From VRUE01 sp963762205 (GTDB lineage: Bacteria > Actinomycetota > Thermoleophilia > Solirubrobacterales > 70-9), in assembly GCA_963762205.1 (NCBI GenBank), contig CAVXJZ010000005.1, positions 124,001-188,000 on the forward strand: a DNA stretch of 64,000 bases, in the 5' to 3' direction. Below are positions 19,346 to 26,793 of this stretch, in pieces. The notes beneath the pieces are model-generated. The model saw only the letters and a list, made by a program, of their open reading frames with translations. It was not told where the DNA came from and did not search any database. The translations under genes and the position numbers were made by a program. How positions within the stretch are numbered: position 1 is the first letter of the stretch; each line of letters starts with the position of its first letter.

Positions 19346-19780
19346 ATGGGGTCGCTCGAATCCGCTGCAGCCACCGGCGCGGCGCCGAGGATGCTGAGGC
19401 TCACCTCGATCGTGGAGGCGAGAGGAACGCTGACCGCGGCCGATACCGAGCTGCTGCCGTTCCCCGCCGTGCGCTACTTCCACGTCCGCGACGTGCCCCC
19501 CGGGGCGGTGCGCGCGGGGCACGCGCTGCGTCACGGCGAAGAGCTGCTCTCCTGCCCTGTGGGTGGTTGCACGGTGGAGGTGCGGTGGCGCGACGGCCAC
19601 GCGGTGCACCGGCTCGCCGACCCGGAGACGGCGCTTCATCTCCCGCCCTGGGTCTGGGTGGAGTGCCGGGAGTTCTCGGAGGATGCCGTCCTCCTTGTGC
19701 TCTGCTCGCTGCCCTACGACCGTGGAGACCACATCACCGAACGCGCCGAGTTCGAGTCCGGGCCCCCTCAGCAGCCGTGA
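19346..19780 (+). CDS. FdtA/QdtA-like cupin (sugar 3,4-ketoisomerase family)
   Basis: A 144-residue single-domain cupin. FPAVRYFHVRDVPPGAVRAGHA and GGCTVEVRWRDG match the FdtA/QdtA/WxcM-C layout, enzymes that isomerise dTDP-4-keto-6-deoxyglucose to the 3-keto form. The usual RGxHAH metal or catalytic stretch is here RAGHALRH, so the second His is displaced and activity should not be assumed. Its stop overlaps the GTG of the aminotransferase (GTGA), the natural partner in the Fuc3N and Qui3N pathways. An internal ATG at 19391 is an alternative start. Confidence 0.68.
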   Translation: MGSLESAAATGAAPRMLRLTSIVEARGTLTAADTELLPFPAVRYFHVRDVPPGAVRAGHALRHGEELLSCPVGGCTVEVRWRDGHAVHRLADPETALHLPPWVWVECREFSEDAVLLVLCSLPYDRGDHITERAEFESGPPQQP

Positions 19781-20883
19781 AGGTCCCGTTCCTCGACCTC
19801 GGCGCCGCCTACGAGGAACTCGCGACGGAGCTGGACGAGGCCTACAGGGCGGTGATGGGCAGCGGCCGCTTCCTGCTCGGCGAGCAGCTCGCGGCCTTCG
19901 AGGAGGAGTTCGCCGCCTTCAGCGGCGCCGCCCACTGCGCCGCGGTCGGCAGCGGCTTCGACGCGCTCGCCCTCGGCCTGCGCGCGCTCGGCGTCGAGCG
20001 CGGGGACGAGGTTCTCGTCCCCGCCAACGGGACCGCGTACACCTGGGTCGCGGTCGCCTCGACCGGCGCCGTCCCGGTCGGGGTCGAGCCGTCGGAGGCG
20101 AGCCACACGATGGATCCGGGGCGGCTCGAAGCGGCCCGCAGCTCCCGCACCAGGGCGGTGGTCCCGGTCCACCTGTACGGGCGACCGGCGGACATGGCGC
20201 CGATCCTCGCCTGGGCGCGGAAGCACGGGCTGCCGGTGCTGGCCGACGCGGCCCAGGCCCACGGGGCGAGGGTCGACGACGCCGGAATCGGCGCCCTCGG
20301 CGACGCCGTCGCCTGGAGCTTCTACCCGAGCAAGAACCTCGGCGCCTTCTCCGACGGCGGCTGCCTGACCTGCGACGACCCGGCCCTCGCCGCCCGCATT
20401 CGCCGCCTGCGCAGCTATGGCTCCGCGGGCCGCGAAGAGATCGTCGAGGTCGGTGCCAACAGCCGCCTCGACGAGCTGCAGGCGGCATTCCTCCGTGTTC
20501 GCCTCACCCACCTGGACGAGTGGAACGCGCGCCGCGCCGCCAACGCGCGCCGCTACCTCGACGCCCTTTCCGGACTGCAGCTCACCCTTCCCCCCGGCGA
20601 CGATGCGACGACACGGTCCGCCTGGCACCACTTCGTGGTCAGAGTCGCGGACCGCGACCGCGTGCGCGAGACCCTCGCGGCCGGCGGAATCGAGACCCTC
20701 GTGCACTACCCGGTCCCCCCCTATTCGCAGCCGGCGCTCGGCGGGCTCGCCATCGAGCCGGGCGAGTACCCGATCGCCGAACGGCTGGCGAGGGAGGTGA
20801 TCAGCCTGCCCGTCGGCCCCCATCTCCAGGAGGACGGCGCGGAGCAGGTCGTCGAGGCGCTCGGCGCGGCGCTCAGTCGCTAG
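19777..20883 (+). CDS. DegT/DnrJ/EryC1/StrS sugar aminotransferase
   Basis: A 368-residue PLP enzyme that converts a keto group of a nucleotide sugar to an amine. It begins VPFLDLGAAYEEL as the family does, has DAAQAHGA (PLP-contacting Asp) and the Schiff-base Lys in SFYPSKNLGAFSDGG, and ends with HYPVPPYSQPAL and SLPVGPHL. GTG start coupled to the FdtA-like cupin, so FdtB-like amination at C3 is the best guess. Its 3' end overlaps the convergent decarboxylase gene by 11 bases. Confidence 0.9.
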   Translation: MKVPFLDLGAAYEELATELDEAYRAVMGSGRFLLGEQLAAFEEEFAAFSGAAHCAAVGSGFDALALGLRALGVERGDEVLVPANGTAYTWVAVASTGAVPVGVEPSEASHTMDPGRLEAARSSRTRAVVPVHLYGRPADMAPILAWARKHGLPVLADAAQAHGARVDDAGIGALGDAVAWSFYPSKNLGAFSDGGCLTCDDPALAARIRRLRSYGSAGREEIVEVGANSRLDELQAAFLRVRLTHLDEWNARRAANARRYLDALSGLQLTLPPGDDATTRSAWHHFVVRVADRDRVRETLAAGGIETLVHYPVPPYSQPALGGLAIEPGEYPIAERLAREVISLPVGPHLQEDGAEQVVEALGAALSR

Positions 20884-21829
20884 CGCCGACCAGGCGCTCG
20901 ACGCCGGACTCGGCGATCGTGCGGCGCAGGCCCTCGTCGAGCTCGACCGCGGGCTCCCAGCCGAGCAGGTCGCGGGCCCTGCCGATGTCGGGGCGGCGCT
21001 GCTGTGGGTCGTCGACGGGCAGAGCCTCGAAGACGATCTCCGAGCGCGACTCGGTCACCTCGACCACCGTCTTCGCCAGCTCCAGCAGCGTGAACTCGTT
21101 CGGGTTGCCGATGTTGACCGGCGAGTGCGCCTCGGACTCGGCCAGGGCGACGATGCCGCGGATCAGGTCGTCGACGTAGCAGAAGCTGCGCGTCTGCTCG
21201 CCCTCGCCGAAGACGGTCAGCGGCCGGTCCTGGAGCGCCTGGCGCAGGAAGGTCGGGATCGCCCTGCCGTCGTGCGGGCGCATCCGCGGCCCGTAGGTGT
21301 TGAAGATGCGGACGATCGAGGTGTCGACGCCCTGCTGCCGGTGGTAGGCCATGGTCAGCGCCTCGGCGTAGCGCTTCGCCTCGTCGTAGACGCCGCGCGG
21401 GCCGATCGGGTTGACGTGGCCCCAGTAGTCCTCCTTCTGGGGGTGGACCTGGGGGTCGCCGTAGACCTCGCTGGTCGAGGCGAGCAGGAAGCGGGCGCGC
21501 TTGAACTTGGCGAGGCCGAGCATGTGATGGGTCCCGTAGGAGCCGACCTTGAGCGTGTGCAGGGGCAGGCGCAGGTAGTCGATCGGGCTCGCCGGGGAGG
21601 CGAGGTGGAAGACGACGTCGACGTCCTCGGGCACGTCGACGTACTCGATGATGTCGACGTTGCGGAAATCGAAGGCGGGGTCGCGGATGTGTTCGATGTT
21701 CTGCAGCGAGCCCGTCTCCAGGTTGTCGATGCAGATCACCCGGTGCCCCTGCCCGAGCAGGTGCTCGCAGAGGTGGGAGCCGAGGAAGCCGGCTCCTCCG
21801 GTGACGACGCATGTACTCACGCGCGGCAT
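20873..21829 (-). CDS. UDP-glucuronate decarboxylase (UDP-xylose synthase type)
   Basis: A 318-residue extended SDR. NAD site GGAGFLGSHL, the UXS-typical HLASPASPIDY, catalytic Ser/Thr in LLASTSEVYGDP and YDEAKRYAE (YxxxK). NTYGPRMRPHDGRA and GEGEQTRSFCYVDDL are characteristic of UXS/UGD-like enzymes that make UDP-xylose from UDP-glucuronate. ATG at 21829. It faces the aminotransferase gene with an 11-base overlap at the stops. It fits a cell-surface polysaccharide role. Confidence 0.86.
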   Translation of the reverse strand: MPRVSTCVVTGGAGFLGSHLCEHLLGQGHRVICIDNLETGSLQNIEHIRDPAFDFRNVDIIEYVDVPEDVDVVFHLASPASPIDYLRLPLHTLKVGSYGTHHMLGLAKFKRARFLLASTSEVYGDPQVHPQKEDYWGHVNPIGPRGVYDEAKRYAEALTMAYHRQQGVDTSIVRIFNTYGPRMRPHDGRAIPTFLRQALQDRPLTVFGEGEQTRSFCYVDDLIRGIVALAESEAHSPVNIGNPNEFTLLELAKTVVEVTESRSEIVFEALPVDDPQQRRPDIGRARDLLGWEPAVELDEGLRRTIAESGVERLVGASD

Positions 21830-21987
21830 GCTACAGGCGCATCGGGGGTCGCACCGGTCGGGACGAATCCATGCAATTTGCGCTTATTCGAACCCGATCA
21901 CCCGTCCAGAAGGGGGAGATACCGGCCACGTCCCGAGCTTTCCTCGGCAGTTTGGACGACGTGCGTACATCGGTGCAGGGGGAAAAA

Positions 21988-23203
21988 GTGGGCGACGCGG
22001 CGCGTAAGCGGGTCGCGGTCGAGATGCTCGCCGAGCACGAGCGCACCCTGAGGCGCACCGCGCGGCGCTACTCGATCTGCGCCGACGACGCCGACGACGC
22101 CTTTCAGCGGGCGATCGAGATCCTGCTGGTCAAAGCGCCCCCGGGGGAGGCCCGCGAACTGGTCCGCTGGATGCAGACGGTGACCAAGCACGAGGCGCTG
22201 GCCATCCGCCGCGGCCGCGAGCGCCAGATGGGACCGCCGCGCGCCCCGGCGAGCGAGGATGACGGCGGCGACTGGCTGGCCCTGATCCCATCCCAGGGGG
22301 CGGGGCCCGGCCGAGCGGTTCGAGCGCCGCGAAGCGATCGCCCGCAGCCGCGAGGCGCTGAGCACGCTGAAGGCCGCCGAGCTGAAGGCGCTGACCCTGC
22401 TCGCCGAGGGCTACTCCTACGCCGAGATCGGGGAGATGACCGGCTACAGCCGGACCAAAGTCAACCGCTGCCTCGCCGAGGGCCGCGAGCGTTTCCGGGC
22501 CTTCCTGACCCGGAGCGAGAGTGGCGACCGCTGCGCGGAGATGTGGCCGGCGCTCTCCGCCTTCTGCGACGGAGAGGCGAGCGTCGAGGACGCCGACGCG
22601 CTGCGCGAGCACCTGCGGGTCTGCGCCCACTGCCGGGCGGCGATGCGCGCCTACCGCGCCGCGCCCCGGGCGGTGGCGGTTCTGGCCCCGGCCCCGATCG
22701 TCGCCCGCCCGCTGCTGGAACGCGCCCAGGAGGCTCTCTCCGCCATGCACGCGCGGCTGCCCGGGCGCGGCGGCGGCCTTGCCGACACGTCGATCTCCCA
22801 GGTGGCGGCGGCCGGCGGGGCCCGCGGCGCAGGCACCGCGGCGCTCGCCAAAATGCTGGCGATATGCGCCGGCGCCGCGGGCGGGGCTGCCGTCTGCGTC
22901 TCCGCCGGGGTCGTCCCCGCCCCGCTCGACCTCGCCCCGGACCGGGAGGTCCGCCCCCACCTCGAGCGCTCCGCGGCGGAGCCAGCGCCTGCCGTGGAGT
23001 CGGCCCCCGCCCCGACCGCCGAGCCGGAACCGGTTGTCGAGGGGCCACCGAGCGAGCCCGTGGCCTCACCACCACCACCCGAAGTCGCGCCGAGCTCGGA
23101 GGCCGTGGCCGTGCCGGCGGAGCCCGCGCCGGCGCCGACGTCCAGCGGCGCGGCGGCGACCCGTGCGACGGCGGAGAGCGCTGCCGGGGAGTTCGGGCCG
23201 TGA
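21988..23203 (+). CDS. Sigma-70 family factor fused to a ZAS anti-sigma domain and membrane tail; one apparent frameshift
   Basis: The first part (VAVEMLAEHERTLRRTARRYS, DDAFQRAIEILL) is sigma region 2 and LVRWMQTVTKHEALAIRR its end. Region 4 follows as AELKALTLLAEGYSYAEIGEMTGYSRTKVNRCL. Directly after it comes a zinc-binding anti-sigma motif, EHLRVCAHC (HxxxCxxC), then a hydrophobic helix (MLAICAGAAGGAAVCVSAGVV) and a Pro/Ala/Glu-rich tail of about 80 residues presumably outside the cell. The two sigma regions are in different frames; deleting one C from the CCC run at 22306-22308 joins them. GTG 21988 is preferred for its AGGGGG site, though ATG 21871 is possible. The stop overlaps the GTG of the next gene. 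Confidence 0.75.
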
Positions 23204-25200
23204 CCGTGAGGCGGACCGCGCTGGCGGCGATCGCGGCGATCGCCGGCGCGATCGGGCCGGTGCCGGCCGCGATCGCGAACCCTGCGGCGCCCGCCGAGCT
23301 CGAGGTCGTCGGCGGAGGCGGCTGGAGTGCGGACACCGGCTTCTCGCTGACCTGGAGGCCGGAGGCCGCCGCCCCGGCGCCCGTCGCCGCCCACTACGAG
23401 GTCGCCGACGATGAAGGCGAGATCGTCACCGGGCCGCGTCGGATCGGCCTCTTCGCCGGCCAGCACACGATCGGCGTGGCGGTGCCGCCGGTCTCCGGCG
23501 TCTACAGCGCCGCCGTCTGGCTCGAGGACGCGACGGGAGCCGAGGGCCCGGCGGCGGCCGTGAAGCTGCGCTTCGACCGTGCCCGCCCCGCGCTCGCCGA
23601 ACCGCGGCCCGCGGCCGGGTGGATCAGCAGGACCGAGCTGCCCTACTCCGTCCGCCTAACGCACCCGGCAGGCCCGTTGCCGGCCTCCGGAATCCGTGGC
23701 TACGCGGTCTCGGTGGACGGCAGCCGCGAATCGAGCCCGTGCTCGGGGCCGGACCGCTGCACCGACGCGGAGACGGACCTGCGCGGCGGGATCGAGGACG
23801 ACACGCTTGCGGTCGGGGAGCTGCCCGAGGGCCGGTCCTACGTCCACGCCCTCGCCGTCTCGGGCTCGGGGATGCGCTCGGTGGACGCCGGCCACGCCGA
23901 GCTCTGGGTCGACAGGACCGACCCGGTCACGCGCCTGTCCGGGGCCCCCTCCGGCTGGACCAACCACCCGGTCGAGCTCGAGGCCACCGCCACCGACTCG
24001 CTCTCCGGGATGGCGGGGGGCGACGGCGCCCCCTTCACCGCGATTCGGATCGACGAGCGCCCGCCCGTCGTCTCCGCGGGCGACTCGGCGAGGGCGACGG
24101 TTATCGCCTCCGGCGTCCACACCGTCTTCTTCTACGCGCGTGACGCCGCCGGCAACGTCGACGACGGCGCCGACGCCAATGGACAGCCCAACGCCCCTCC
24201 CACGTCGCTGCCGCTGCGCATAGACCGGGAGCCGCCGGCCGTCGCCTTCACGGGCTCGGCAGCCCCCGACGAGCCCGAGCTGATCGAGGCCCGCGTGCGC
24301 GACGCGCTCTCGGGGCCCGATCCCGTCCGCGGCGAGATCGCCGTGCGGGCCGTCGGCTCCGACGAGCCGTTCCGGCCACTGCCCACGGTCGGCGCCGCCG
24401 GCATCCTGCTCGCCCGCTGGACCTCCGACGCCTATCCGACCGGCGAGTACGAATTCCGCGCGACCGGCTACGACGCCGCGGGAAACGCGACCTCGAGCAG
24501 CCGGCTCGCGAACGGCACGCCGATGATCCTGCCAAACCCGCTCAAGTCGCGGTCGATCCTCGTCGCCGGCCTGGGCGCGGGACTCGGCCGCGGGACGAGG
24601 GCGCCGGTCCTGCGCCATGGCCGCCGCGCGACGTTCCGCGGTCGGCTGATCGCCACCTCGGACTCGCCTCTGGGAGGGCGCTCCGTCGACATCGTCGAGC
24701 GCTTCGACCAAGGTGCGCCGCCGCCGCGGCGGCGGGTCACCCGGGTCCCGACCGACGGCGCGGGCCGCTTCCGGGTGCGACTGCCGCCGGGCCCGAGCCG
24801 GGAAGTGTTCGCCGTCTTCGGCGGCACCAACGGCGCGACCGGGACGTCGAGCCGGCCGCTGCGGCTGGGCGTGCGCAGTGGCGTTCGCCTGCGCGCCTCC
24901 GCCCGCCTCGCCCGGGTGGGCGGACGGCCGATCGTCTTCCGCGGGCTCGTCGCCTCCTCGCCAGGCGAGCTGCCGCCCGACGGCGCGACGGTGCAGCTGC
25001 AGTTCCGCGCCGCCGGCCTGCCCTGGAGCGAGTTCCGCACCGTGCGGACCAATCGCCGCGGCCGCTTCCGCTACGCCTACCGCTTCAGCGACGACGACAG
25101 TCGCGGGATCCGCTTCCGCTTCCGCGCCTTCGTCCCAACGCAAAGCGACTGGCCATACGAGCCGGGGGGCTCGCGGCCAGTCGCGGTGCGCGGCTACTAA
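23200..25200 (+). CDS. Large secreted Ig-like/beta-sandwich protein
   Basis: A 666-residue exported protein with a signal peptide (about residues 5-28). It has several beta-sandwich-like units with DRTDPVTRLSGAPSGWTN, YARDAAGNVDD, IDREPPAVAFTGS and TGYDAAGNATSS, the pattern of bacterial Ig-like surface proteins, then two carboxypeptidase-regulatory-like units near the C-terminus (RRATFRGRL and GRPIVFRGLV, each ending in RGRFR or AGRFR). No catalytic residues seen. GTG start overlaps the stop of the sigma/ZAS gene, so the pair is coupled and the protein is a likely surface partner or sensor for it. Exact binding role is unknown. Confidence 0.7.
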   Translation: MTVRRTALAAIAAIAGAIGPVPAAIANPAAPAELEVVGGGGWSADTGFSLTWRPEAAAPAPVAAHYEVADDEGEIVTGPRRIGLFAGQHTIGVAVPPVSGVYSAAVWLEDATGAEGPAAAVKLRFDRARPALAEPRPAAGWISRTELPYSVRLTHPAGPLPASGIRGYAVSVDGSRESSPCSGPDRCTDAETDLRGGIEDDTLAVGELPEGRSYVHALAVSGSGMRSVDAGHAELWVDRTDPVTRLSGAPSGWTNHPVELEATATDSLSGMAGGDGAPFTAIRIDERPPVVSAGDSARATVIASGVHTVFFYARDAAGNVDDGADANGQPNAPPTSLPLRIDREPPAVAFTGSAAPDEPELIEARVRDALSGPDPVRGEIAVRAVGSDEPFRPLPTVGAAGILLARWTSDAYPTGEYEFRATGYDAAGNATSSSRLANGTPMILPNPLKSRSILVAGLGAGLGRGTRAPVLRHGRRATFRGRLIATSDSPLGGRSVDIVERFDQGAPPPRRRVTRVPTDGAGRFRVRLPPGPSREVFAVFGGTNGATGTSSRPLRLGVRSGVRLRASARLARVGGRPIVFRGLVASSPGELPPDGATVQLQFRAAGLPWSEFRTVRTNRRGRFRYAYRFSDDDSRGIRFRFRAFVPTQSDWPYEPGGSRPVAVRGY

Positions 25201-25247
25201 CTATGCCGCTCTCTCGAGCGGTACTGCTGCCCAGGGAGAAGCGGGTG

Positions 25248-25745
25248 CTAACGGAGCGCGGCGATCTGGTCGCTGACCTGATCGACGAGCTCCTGGGCGC
25301 GCGACGTCTGCTCGTCGAGCGCCTTGCGGACACGCTGCTCGACTTCGTCGCGGTTGCGCTTCAGGGTCGTCTCGACCGTGCGCTGGCGCTTTTTGGCCTC
25401 TTTCTCGACGCGGGTCCGCGTTTTCTTCGCTTCCGTCGTCGCCTTGCGGCGGGCGCTGGTGCCGCGGCGCTCGGTGCGCCTCAGGGTGCGGCGCAGCTCG
25501 GCCTGGTAGGCCCGGACCTTGCGCTCGGCGGTGGAGCGGCTGGTGAACGGCTCGACGATGTCGCCGACCCGCTCGGTGGCGCTGAGGACGGCGCCGACGG
25601 GGATGTCGACGGCGGATTCGGCGACGACCTGGGCCTGGCTCTTCTCGGCCCGGGCGACCTGTTTGGCGCCTTTCTTGGCCTTCGTGGCCCCGGTCTTGGC
25701 CGAGGTCTGGTTACTGGCTTTGGTTTTGTCTTTGCTCTGTGCCAT
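25248..25745 (-). CDS. Lys/Arg-rich coiled-coil protein under SOS control
   Basis: A 165-residue soluble protein. The first 45 residues are Lys/Ala/Thr-rich (AQSKDKTKASNQTSAKTGATKA), residues about 50-75 are mildly hydrophobic (VVAESAVDIPVGAVLSATERVG), and the rest is a highly charged helix with many Lys/Arg/Glu (TTEAKKTRTRVEKEAKKRQ), predicted to be coiled coil. The composition recalls HbhA or histone-like proteins and would suit DNA binding, but no family is recognised. ATG 25745 is chosen because the longer in-frame start would lie inside the LexA boxes. Two LexA-type boxes sit about 60-90 bases upstream. Confidence 0.7.
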   Translation of the reverse strand: MAQSKDKTKASNQTSAKTGATKAKKGAKQVARAEKSQAQVVAESAVDIPVGAVLSATERVGDIVEPFTSRSTAERKVRAYQAELRRTLRRTERRGTSARRKATTEAKKTRTRVEKEAKKRQRTVETTLKRNRDEVEQRVRKALDEQTSRAQELVDQVSDQIAALR

Positions 25746-25796
25746 GGAGGATGAGGTCCCTTCGCTGTCTTGTTTGCCTGCCGTGGGGGGATTCGC

Positions 25797-25833
25797 ACTG
25801 TAGCGAACATATGTTCTTTGCGAACACACGTTC
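25797..25833 (-). promoter_or_regulatory. Promoter with tandem LexA (SOS) boxes
   Basis: GAACATATGTTC (25805-25816) and GAACACACGTTC (25822-25833) are two GAAC-N4-GTTC palindromes 17 bases apart centre to centre. The first is an exact Gram-positive/actinobacterial LexA consensus. On the minus strand TACAGT (25802-25797) can serve as -10 and TTCGCA (25824-25819) as a weak -35 with a 16-base spacer, so box 1 fills the spacer and box 2 covers the -35. This is a repressor arrangement for the coiled-coil gene. Confidence 0.8.
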
Positions 25834-25886
25834 TTAACCCCCGGGCCGGGATCGGTTACGCCAACCGCCGCAGGAGCTCGGCCGGA

Positions 25887-26699
25887 CTACCTTGCGGCGG
25901 CGAGGAGCGCCATCCCGCGCGGGCCCGCGGCGGCGGCGATCGGGTAGCGGGCATCGAGGCCGAGGCCGGCCTCCTCCAGCGCCAGGTCGCCGAACGCCAC
26001 CTCGCCCCCGGCCTCGCGGACGATCAGCTGCGCCGCCGCCGCGTCCACGGAGCGACAGGGACGCAGGCCGGTCATCCCGTCGAAGCGGCCGGCGGCTACG
26101 TAGGAGGCGGTGATCGCGATCGAGCCGACGACCCGCAGGCGGTAGACCCTGCCCCGCAGCGCCTCGAGGGCCGGCAGCGCCCACTCGGGCTCGGCCGACT
26201 CGACGCCGAGCAGCTCGAGCCGCTCGCGATCCTCGCCGACCGCGATCGACTCGCCGCCGAGGGTCGCGCCGGCGCCGCGGCGGGCGACGAACTCCTCGCC
26301 GGCGCCGAAGTCGTAGACGTAGCCGAACTCGACGTCGGCCATCGAGCCCCCGGAGGCGACGGCGACGCTGAGGCTGTGTGACGGAAGGGTGCGGCGCGCA
26401 TTGAGCGAGCCGTCGATCGGGTCGATCACGACCCGGGCCTCGCCGCCCTCGCCGAAGCCGGCCTCGCCGCGCTCCTCCGATACCGCGACGAAGGAGGCGC
26501 CCTCGCCGGCGAGCCGCTCGAGCTCGGCGAAGACGGCGTCCTCGCAGCGGCGATCGATGACGAGGGTGCGATCGCCGCCCTCGCCGACTCCCTCGTAGAC
26601 GGTGCGCTCCTCAATTCCGCGCACCTCGTCGAAGATCCGCCGCTGCTCGGCGACCGCGCGGCGGCAGATTCCCAGCCAGTCTGCGGAAAAAACGTCCAT
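25887..26699 (-). CDS. Inositol-monophosphatase-family phosphatase
   Basis: A 270-residue Mg-dependent phosphatase of the IMPase/FBPase-like superfamily. The metal motif is DPIDGSLNARRTLPSHS and the upstream Glu pair is in FVAVSEERGE; the late motif is GMTGLRPCRSVDAAAAQLIVREAGG. Substrate could be inositol phosphate, fructose bisphosphate or PAP; the sequence does not decide. In the late motif the usual D in WDxAAG is D in SVDAAAA. ATG 26699, divergent from the helicase-nuclease gene. Confidence 0.82.
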   Translation of the reverse strand: MDVFSADWLGICRRAVAEQRRIFDEVRGIEERTVYEGVGEGGDRTLVIDRRCEDAVFAELERLAGEGASFVAVSEERGEAGFGEGGEARVVIDPIDGSLNARRTLPSHSLSVAVASGGSMADVEFGYVYDFGAGEEFVARRGAGATLGGESIAVGEDRERLELLGVESAEPEWALPALEALRGRVYRLRVVGSIAITASYVAAGRFDGMTGLRPCRSVDAAAAQLIVREAGGEVAFGDLALEEAGLGLDARYPIAAAAGPRGMALLAAAR

Positions 26700-26793
26700 C
26701 GTCAGGGTTCGCGCCTCGCCTGCGGCGCGATGAACCAAATACGGAGGTTTGCTCCCTTCGGGCTCATCGTCAGGACTCTATGGCGCGCTAGCG

